11,421 nt of DNA from Gemmatimonadota bacterium (GTDB taxonomy: Bacteria > Gemmatimonadota > Gemmatimonadetes > Longimicrobiales > Gaopeijiaceae): the NCBI GenBank assembly GCA_015492755.1, contig WGEM01000019.1:1-11421 (forward strand), given 5' to 3'. A program made the translations under genes and the position numbers. Positions 6,738 through 11,421 of this stretch are shown here, one piece after another; the first letter of the stretch is position 1; each line of letters begins with the position of its first letter. The notes beneath the pieces are model-generated. The model worked only from the letters and a program-made list of their open reading frames with translations. It had not been told where the DNA came from and ran no database searches.

Positions 6738-7103
6738 ATGAGTCGGTCCGTCAACAGGGTCACGCTGCTGGGCAACGTGGGGCGGGACCCGGACATCCAG
6801 CAGACCAGAAACGGGACGAAGGTCGCCCACTTCTCCCTGGCCACGAACCGCCGCGCGCCCGCCGGCTCCGACGAAGAGGAGCGCACCGACTGGCACCGTC
6901 TCACGCTCTGGAACCGCCAGGCCCAGTTCGCGGAAGACTACATCCGGACCGGCGACCGCATCTACGTGGAAGGCCGTCTGGAGTACGACTCCTACGAACG
7001 TGACGGCGTGACCATTCCCACCGCCGAGATCCACGTGAACCGTGTGGTTCTCCTCTCGTCGAAGGGAAGCGCCGAAGACGAGAGCGCCGAAGACGCGGCG
7101 TAG
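6738..7103 (+). CDS. ssb: Single-stranded DNA-binding protein (SSB), short form without the canonical C-terminal tip
   Basis: This 121-residue OB-fold protein coats single-stranded DNA in replication, recombination and repair, normally as a homotetramer. The N-terminus SVNRVTLLGNVGRDP (4-18) and the DWHRLTLW segment (51-58) are diagnostic; the YVEGRLEYDSY region (76-86) and the following strand complete the fold. The start ATG at 6738 is set by AGGAGG eight bases upstream. The linker and tail are very short: after the OB fold come only about 15 residues, rich in Glu/Asp/Ser/Ala and ending AEDAA. The usual acidic tip ending in Asp-Ile-Pro-Phe, which recruits partner enzymes, is absent, and the next reading frames do not restore it. 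It follows polA on the same strand with a 99-nt gap and may be co-transcribed. Another full-length SSB may exist elsewhere in the genome. Confidence 0.96.
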   Translation: MSRSVNRVTLLGNVGRDPDIQQTRNGTKVAHFSLATNRRAPAGSDEEERTDWHRLTLWNRQAQFAEDYIRTGDRIYVEGRLEYDSYERDGVTIPTAEIHVNRVVLLSSKGSAEDESAEDAA

Positions 7104-7114
7104 GCGGCACGTAT

Positions 7115-7155
7115 CCGGCCCGGGGCGGGGGGCGCCGCCGCCCACCCCGGGCCGG
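7115..7155. terminator. GC-rich hairpin between convergent genes, without a T-run
   Basis: CCGGCCCGGGG (7115-7125) pairs perfectly with CCCCGGGCCGG (7145-7155), and three further G-C pairs are possible after one mismatch. It fills the 68-nt gap between the convergent ssb and barrel genes. No T-run follows on either strand, so termination here is plausible but not canonical. Confidence 0.45.
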
Positions 7156-7171
7156 CTGCCCCGTCAGGCTC

Positions 7172-9235
7172 CTACAGCCAGGGCCGCAGGCCGGGGGTCA
7201 CGGAGAAGACGAGCTCCCAGTCGCCGTCGCGGAGGCCCCGGGCCAGATCCAGGCGGAGGACGTCCCAGCCCAGGGCCACACCCACGCCCAGGCTGGGTCG
7301 GAGCCCGTCGGTACCGGTTGCGGGCCACCCCTCGGGGAGTCCGGCGGGCGTCCCGCCCACCCATCCCAGGGCGGCCACCGCCCGGAGGCTCACCCAGGGG
7401 GGCCGGAGGGGCAGTGTGGCCTCCGCGCGCGCCAGCGCGTGGGCACGGCCCACGAAGCCGCGGAAGGCGTAGCCCGGCAGCGTCTCGCGCCCTCCGAGGA
7501 GCGGGAGCTCCTGTGGTGGCGCGTGGCTGGAGGTGACACCCGCCGAGGCGGTGATCACCACCTGCGTTCTGGCGTCCGCGCCGGTGAGCGTCCAGCGTGA
7601 GGCGGCACGCAGTGCTCCGAAGGCGTGTTCGCCCATGCGCCCGATGAGGGCGTACAGGCGTGTCTCCCCCTCGCTGGGCACGGCCAGGGAGAACGCACCC
7701 TCCACCGCGCCCAGTGTGCCCTCCTGCACCGGGAGGACGGGTCTGCGCCCGGCGCCCGCACCCTCCAGCACATCGGTGCCGGAGCGGTGGTCCTCGAAGC
7801 GGAGCGTGAGCGCAGGCGCGGCCGCGCCGCGGCCGGAGAGGCGGAGTGTCGCCGCGCGGGCGAAGAAGGGGTCCAGCGGTTCGGTGAGTCCCAGTGCGGA
7901 GGCCAGCGTGGTCACCATTCCCGACGGCGAGGGGAGGCCCGGGAGCCCACCGAGGTCACGGAGCTCGTTCCATGCCGCCTGCAGGCGGGGAACGACGCGC
8001 CCCTCGCCGCCCTCCAGCTCCAGCGCCAGGGTCGGCGAACGGCGGCCGAAGGCGTATCCCGCGGAGCCTCGTAGCGCCACCTCGTCTCGAGGCCGCCACA
8101 CCGCTCCGGCTCCCAGGTAGAGCCCCTCCGCCCGGTTCCGCCTCATGGCATGGGAGGCGGAGCGGAGGTGCAGCCGGAGCGGCGCCAGCCCGGTGAGCGC
8201 GCGGCGGGCCGCCACGGTGGCCACCTGCGCCCGGATCTCCTCCAGGCTGGGCGTGGGCGCGAGGCCCTCCGCAGCCAGGTCGTCGAAGAGCCCCCGGCGG
8301 AAGGGGAAGGCGAGCCGCTCCTGCGGCGGTGCGGCGGTGACCCGCCCGGAGCGGAGGAGCGTGGGCGGGACGGGCTCGTTGAAGACGTAGTTGCCGATCT
8401 CGTAGCGCCCTCGGATGATGCTCCCTGCCAGGAAATCCAGGACGGGGAGCTCCCGCCGGAGCTCCGCCTCCTGACGGTAGGGGAGCCAGTACCGCCCTTC
8501 CCAGAGCGCGTTGTCCAGCGAGATCCGGATGTAGTCGAGGTAAGGGTCGACGTACGAGGCCGGCGTGAAGGTGAAGCTCATGCGCACCACGGCGGCGGTG
8601 CCGCGGTCCAGGTAGATGGTGCCTACCAGAGCCGGGGTATCGAAGTCCTTCGGTCGCACCCGGACCGCGTAGACGCGGACCTCCTCGCCGCCGCCGTAGC
8701 TGATGGTGAGGGAGTCGCTGAGCTGGTAGTCGTAGTGTGACTCGGCGCCGGGACCCAGCGGGTGGAGCACCGCCGCCACCTCGTCCCCGTCACCCAGGCG
8801 GATGAGGTCCCCGAAGTCGTCCTGTACCACCGTCAGGTGGTCCAGGTGATACCGGATGTTGGTGGGGAGGACCTTCTCGTCCCTCAGCCCCACGATCTTC
8901 TGGCGGGTGGTGCGGGGAGCCTGCCAGTAGATCTCCAGCGCCACCTGATCCGTCTTGACCAGCGTGCGCTCGCCGGTATCGGGCCGATCCAGGAAGAAGT
9001 AGACGTACCCTTCCGCCTCGCCGCGGTAGGAGCGGAAGGTGGAGTCCACCGCGGTGGAGTGCCGGCGCTCCCGGGCCCTGCGGACGAGCTCCAGGACTTC
9101 GGGGGTGTTCCACTCCGCCCCGGGCGAATCCTGCTGGGCCCGGGCGGGCGCGGGTGACGGGAACGCCGCCGAAAGGGCGAAGAGGAAGAGGAGGAGAGGC
9201 CAGCGTCGCTCCCCACGTGGAGCGCGCAGCGTCAG
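7172..9235 (-). CDS. Predicted outer-membrane beta-barrel protein with N-terminal periplasmic domain (CTG start proposed)
   Basis: No specific function is recognised. Taking CTG at 9235-9233 as start gives 687 residues. A basic n-region (MTLRAPRGERR), a hydrophobic core (WPLLLFLFALSAA) and a probable cleavage after APARA near residue 33 form a good signal peptide. No ATG, GTG or TTG is in frame upstream of it; the first ordinary start is GTG at 9049, which would discard the signal peptide and 62 residues. Residues of about 40-300 look like a beta-rich periplasmic domain, reminiscent of LolA-like or DUF5686-type folds, with a conserved-looking YIRISLDNALWEGRYW segment near 235. From about 330 to the end are alternating amphipathic strands. 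LGGRETLPGY at 580-589 resembles the Omp85/TpsB barrel motif LGG-x-x-xVRGY. The CTG overlaps the sigma factor's TGA, suggesting translational coupling. Confidence 0.75.
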   Translation of the reverse strand: MTLRAPRGERRWPLLLFLFALSAAFPSPAPARAQQDSPGAEWNTPEVLELVRRARERRHSTAVDSTFRSYRGEAEGYVYFFLDRPDTGERTLVKTDQVALEIYWQAPRTTRQKIVGLRDEKVLPTNIRYHLDHLTVVQDDFGDLIRLGDGDEVAAVLHPLGPGAESHYDYQLSDSLTISYGGGEEVRVYAVRVRPKDFDTPALVGTIYLDRGTAAVVRMSFTFTPASYVDPYLDYIRISLDNALWEGRYWLPYRQEAELRRELPVLDFLAGSIIRGRYEIGNYVFNEPVPPTLLRSGRVTAAPPQERLAFPFRRGLFDDLAAEGLAPTPSLEEIRAQVATVAARRALTGLAPLRLHLRSASHAMRRNRAEGLYLGAGAVWRPRDEVALRGSAGYAFGRRSPTLALELEGGEGRVVPRLQAAWNELRDLGGLPGLPSPSGMVTTLASALGLTEPLDPFFARAATLRLSGRGAAAPALTLRFEDHRSGTDVLEGAGAGRRPVLPVQEGTLGAVEGAFSLAVPSEGETRLYALIGRMGEHAFGALRAASRWTLTGADARTQVVITASAGVTSSHAPPQELPLLGGRETLPGYAFRGFVGRAHALARAEATLPLRPPWVSLRAVAALGWVGGTPAGLPEGWPATGTDGLRPSLGVGVALGWDVLRLDLARGLRDGDWELVFSVTPGLRPWL

Positions 9236-10092
9236 GTGGCTTTCCAGAACCCGGACAGAGACTCGCCGTGAGGGCTCTCGCGGAGCTTCTCGAAGGCGCG
9301 GTTACGGATCTGTCGGATCCGTTCCCGGGTCACACCCAGGAGCGAGCCAATCTCTTCCAGCGTTCGCTCCTCCCCGTCGTCGAGCCCGTAGTAGAGGTAG
9401 AGGATCTTGCGCTCGCGCTCCGTGAGGTACTGCTCGAACATGGACTCCAGGAACTCCCGGCGGGCCACCGCCTCCACGTCCTCCTCGATGTCGGAGGCGT
9501 CGGTTCCGGAAAACCGCTCCCCGAAGCTGGCGCTGTCGCGGTCGCCCCGGTCGATGGGGGCGTCGAGGCTCAGCTCCGAGGCCGCCACCCGCCGGAGCGC
9601 GCGCACCGTCTCCACCGGCTCGCCCATCTCGTCGGCAATCTCCTGATCGGTGGGCGTGCGGCCGAGCGTCTGCGTGAGGTGCGTGTTGGTGCGGGCGAGC
9701 TTGGCCAGATTGGAGTTCTGGTTCAGGGGGATGCGCACCGAGCGCGTCTGCTCCGCCAGCGCCTGAAGCACTGTCTGGCGAATCCACCACACGGCGTAGG
9801 AGATGAACTTCACGCCCTTGTCGGGATCGAACTTCTTCACCGCCTTCAGAAGTCCTTCGTTCCCGATGCACACCAGTTCCGCGAGCCCGAGGCCCCGGCC
9901 CTGGTATTTCTTCACGTAGGAGATGACGAAGCGCAGGTTCGCCGTGACGAGCCGCTCCGCGGCCTCCTTGTCCCCCTCACGAGCGCGGCGGGCGAGCTCG
10001 CGCTCCTCTTCCGGGTCCTGAATGAGGGGGTACTTCTCTACATCCTGCAGGTACTGGTCGAACGAATCGAGGCCGCGGGAGGAAGAAAACAT
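9232..10092 (-). CDS. rpoD: Sigma-70 family RNA polymerase sigma factor, RpoD/SigA-like, lacking region 1.1
   Basis: This 286-residue protein directs RNA polymerase to promoters. The ATG at 10092 was chosen because GGAG lies seven bases upstream and the conserved region starts right after it; an earlier in-frame start at 10152 adds 20 residues of poor character. Region 1.2 covers about 8-40. Region 2 covers about 45-120, with NLRFVISYVKKY at 52-63, FISYAVWWIRQ at 96-106 and the -10 recognition helix beyond. Region 3 is about 125-200. Region 4 is about 215-275, with TLEEIGSLLGVTRERIRQI as the -35-binding helix-turn-helix at 244-262. Length and region 2.4 resemble Bacteroidetes SigA, which also lacks region 1.1. 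The core-binding segment DLIQEGN of E. coli reads ELVCIGN here (72-78). It may be the primary or a group 2 factor; one gene cannot settle this. The next gene overlaps its stop codon. Confidence 0.95.
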   Translation of the reverse strand: MFSSSRGLDSFDQYLQDVEKYPLIQDPEEERELARRAREGDKEAAERLVTANLRFVISYVKKYQGRGLGLAELVCIGNEGLLKAVKKFDPDKGVKFISYAVWWIRQTVLQALAEQTRSVRIPLNQNSNLAKLARTNTHLTQTLGRTPTDQEIADEMGEPVETVRALRRVAASELSLDAPIDRGDRDSASFGERFSGTDASDIEEDVEAVARREFLESMFEQYLTERERKILYLYYGLDDGEERTLEEIGSLLGVTRERIRQIRNRAFEKLRESPHGESLSGFWKAT

Positions 10093-10215
10093 TCGTTTAC
10101 TCCGTTCCTCTTCTCGGGTCGAACAGAACCTGACTCGGTATCGGCGACGCACGGGAACCGCGTAAAACTTTGTGGCTCTAGGACGTGTGGGATGCTACAC
10201 CGAGAGAATGCGGGG

Positions 10216-10251
10216 TGACCCTGAAGGTATAAAAGCCTGTTTCCAGGGTCA
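10216..10251. promoter_or_regulatory. Operator-like inverted repeat flanking the -10 of the sigma-factor promoter
   Basis: TGACCCTG (10216-10223) and CAGGGTCA (10244-10251) are perfect 8-bp inverted repeats 20 nt apart. One arm overlaps the predicted -35 and the other the transcription start. The GACCCT core is the same as in the dyad at 122-142. Confidence 0.5.
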
Positions 10252-10262
10252 AAGGTTTTTTT
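10224..10262 (-). promoter_or_regulatory. Probable promoter of the sigma-factor gene with upstream A-tract
   Basis: On the minus strand TTGACC (10252-10247) is followed by 17 bp and TACCTT (10229-10224), or by 15 bp and TATACC (10231-10226). A run of seven A (10262-10256) lies just upstream of the -35, where an UP element would be. TTTG (10253-10250), 20 bp, then TAccTT also resembles the Bacteroidetes promoter pattern. The leader would be about 125 nt. Confidence 0.55.
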
Positions 10263-10277
10263 CCCGAGCCCCGGGAA
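10261..10277. other. Short hairpin after the Omp85-like gene, not a canonical terminator
   Basis: TTCCCG (10261-10266) and CGGGAA (10272-10277) form a 6-bp stem with a 5-nt loop, eight nt past the stop codon of the barrel gene read leftward. On that strand an A-run, not a T-run, follows, so it may terminate poorly and allow readthrough into the sigma gene. Confidence 0.35.
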
Positions 10278-10284
10278 TGCGCAC

Positions 10285-11421
10285 TCAGCGGATGCGCTGA
10301 CGGTCGGTGACGAAGAAGTCGGGACCGATGCGGGAGCGACGTGAACGCTGGAGCTGTCCGTCCACGAGGTTCGAGGTGATACCCAGCAGCTCGTACATGG
10401 TGATGCGGAAGATGGGGCCCTCGCCTGGACCGCCCCCCAGGGGAAATGCCAGATCGATGCGCCCCACGGTGCGTGTCCGCGTGGGAAAGCCCAGTCGGAT
10501 GCCGAAGCCCAGGCTCCCCTTCCACTTCGAGTTCGTGCCCCACGGGACGTCGCCTGCCCAGACGCGCCCGGCGTCGGCGAAGAGGGAGAGGCCCAGATCC
10601 AGCACCTCCGGTGCGGGCCAGCGGAAGTAGATCCGGTCCTCCACGGTGAAGAGTATCCGGCGCGCTCCCGGGGAGGCCTCCTCCCGGAAGCCGCGCACCG
10701 CTTCGCGGCCACCCAGTGTGAGCTGGAAGGGGGTGGAGGACCGCCACCCCCCGCTGGCGGAAGCGCGCCAGAAGACCGTGTGGCCGGGAAATCGAGGGCT
10801 CCTCAGGTATCCGAAGAGGTCGGCTTCACCGATGACGTCTCTCCAGGCAGCGTCGTCCCCCAGGAGCCGGCGTCCCTCCAGCGCGGCGGTGAAGAAGACG
10901 TAGGAGGAGCCCGGATCGTGGCCGGTGAAGAGGCGGAAGCGTGCGAAGACGTCGTCCGGAGCCGGTACGGTGCCGGCGCCCAGGGCGGGCAACGTGCGCC
11001 CCAGCGTGAGGCCCACTTCGGTGCCCAGCCACACGTCCTGCACCCCGTTGAGGGGATCCAGCCCCGTCGCCCGCTCGAAACGCAGATTCCGCTGACCCAC
11101 CATGAGGTTGAAGCGGGTGGCCACGTACGGCCGGATCTGCGGGGCCACCAGCGCTCGCACCTCGTCCGGTGCGGGGACGGTCTCTCCGAACCCGTCGTCC
11201 ACCGCGATCTCCAGGTCTCCCGGGAAGCTCCGGAAGTCGAGCTTTTCCCGCGTGAGGCCGAATCCCAGGAGCGTGAGGCGCCCCGGCCGGCCGAAGCGGG
11301 CCGCCGCGCTGAGTTCCGCCCAGTCCTCCTGGAAGGGGAGGAGGGTGTGCGTCACCCCCCGCGGGGCGCCGGTGCTGTAGCTGAAGACCTGCTCCCGGTG
11401 GCGGATGGACTGGCGCCATGC
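10285..11421 (-). CDS. Omp85/BamA-TamA-like outer-membrane barrel protein, C-terminal part (5' partial)
   Basis: The minus-strand frame is open from the window edge at 11421 to TGA at 10287-10285, showing 378 residues without a start; the GTG near 11355 is inside the gene. The visible part has alternating hydrophobic/polar strands typical of a 16-strand barrel. LGGREAVRGF at visible residues 236-245 matches the conserved Omp85/TpsB motif (LGG-x-x-xVRGF/Y) in the loop that folds into the pore. The following FTVEDRIYFRWP and LGLSLFADAGRVW segments fit the next strands of the bacterial surface antigen (D15) domain. It could assemble outer-membrane proteins (BamA/TamA), export proteins (TpsB) or be a patatin-type or lineage-specific Omp85 protein; POTRA domains would lie outside the window. 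About 35 residues follow the apparent last strand, unusual for BamA, which ends at its last strand. Confidence 0.8.
   Translation of the reverse strand, partial: AWRQSIRHREQVFSYSTGAPRGVTHTLLPFQEDWAELSAAARFGRPGRLTLLGFGLTREKLDFRSFPGDLEIAVDDGFGETVPAPDEVRALVAPQIRPYVATRFNLMVGQRNLRFERATGLDPLNGVQDVWLGTEVGLTLGRTLPALGAGTVPAPDDVFARFRLFTGHDPGSSYVFFTAALEGRRLLGDDAAWRDVIGEADLFGYLRSPRFPGHTVFWRASASGGWRSSTPFQLTLGGREAVRGFREEASPGARRILFTVEDRIYFRWPAPEVLDLGLSLFADAGRVWAGDVPWGTNSKWKGSLGFGIRLGFPTRTRTVGRIDLAFPLGGGPGEGPIFRITMYELLGITSNLVDGQLQRSRRSRIGPDFFVTDRQRIR

Noticed and set aside
9154..10218. 354-codon plus-strand frame opposite the sigma factor
   Set aside because: Antisense to a clear sigma-70 gene and without a ribosome binding site or domain.

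Overview
This is a GC-rich bacterial chromosome segment carrying housekeeping and cell-envelope genes. The cell is Gram-negative (diderm): the window encodes a periplasmic lytic transglycosylase, a TolQ/ExbB-type energising protein and two predicted outer-membrane beta-barrels. The sigma factor is short, lacks region 1.1 and resembles the Bacteroidetes SigA type. Pol I has lost its proofreading residues, and coding regions are strongly GC-biased. A member of the Gemmatimonadota (FCB group) fits best, but the phylum is inferred from general knowledge and was not tested.

Left half, plus strand. A fragment resembling the C-terminus of an oligopeptide-type ABC ATPase (1-132) overlaps a strong sigma70-like promoter for a MotA/TolQ/ExbB proton-channel gene (231-932), which is closed by an intrinsic terminator. 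Next is an Slt70-like lytic transglycosylase (1101-3434) and a monocistronic cold-shock protein gene (3569-3766) with its own promoter and terminator. DNA polymerase I (polA, 3849-6638) starts only 25 nt after that terminator. A single-stranded DNA-binding protein gene (ssb, 6738-7103) with a strong Shine-Dalgarno site follows.

Right half, minus strand. A compact block is read leftward: an Omp85-like barrel that enters from the right edge (10285 to beyond 11421), a promoter region with an operator-like dyad, a sigma-70 family factor (9232-10092), and a large barrel protein (7172-9235). The barrel's signal peptide can only be read if translation starts at CTG overlapping the sigma stop codon. 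ssb and the barrel gene converge on a GC-rich hairpin.

The most interesting signals are regulatory. The promoters of the TolQ/ExbB-like gene and the sigma factor gene both contain inverted repeats built from the half-site GACCCT/AGGGTC, suggesting a shared regulator. The CTG/TGA overlap links the sigma factor to an outer-membrane protein. I found no mobile element, CRISPR array, tRNA or rRNA, and no gene-free stretch over 300 bases. I see no clear new multi-gene defence or biosynthetic system.
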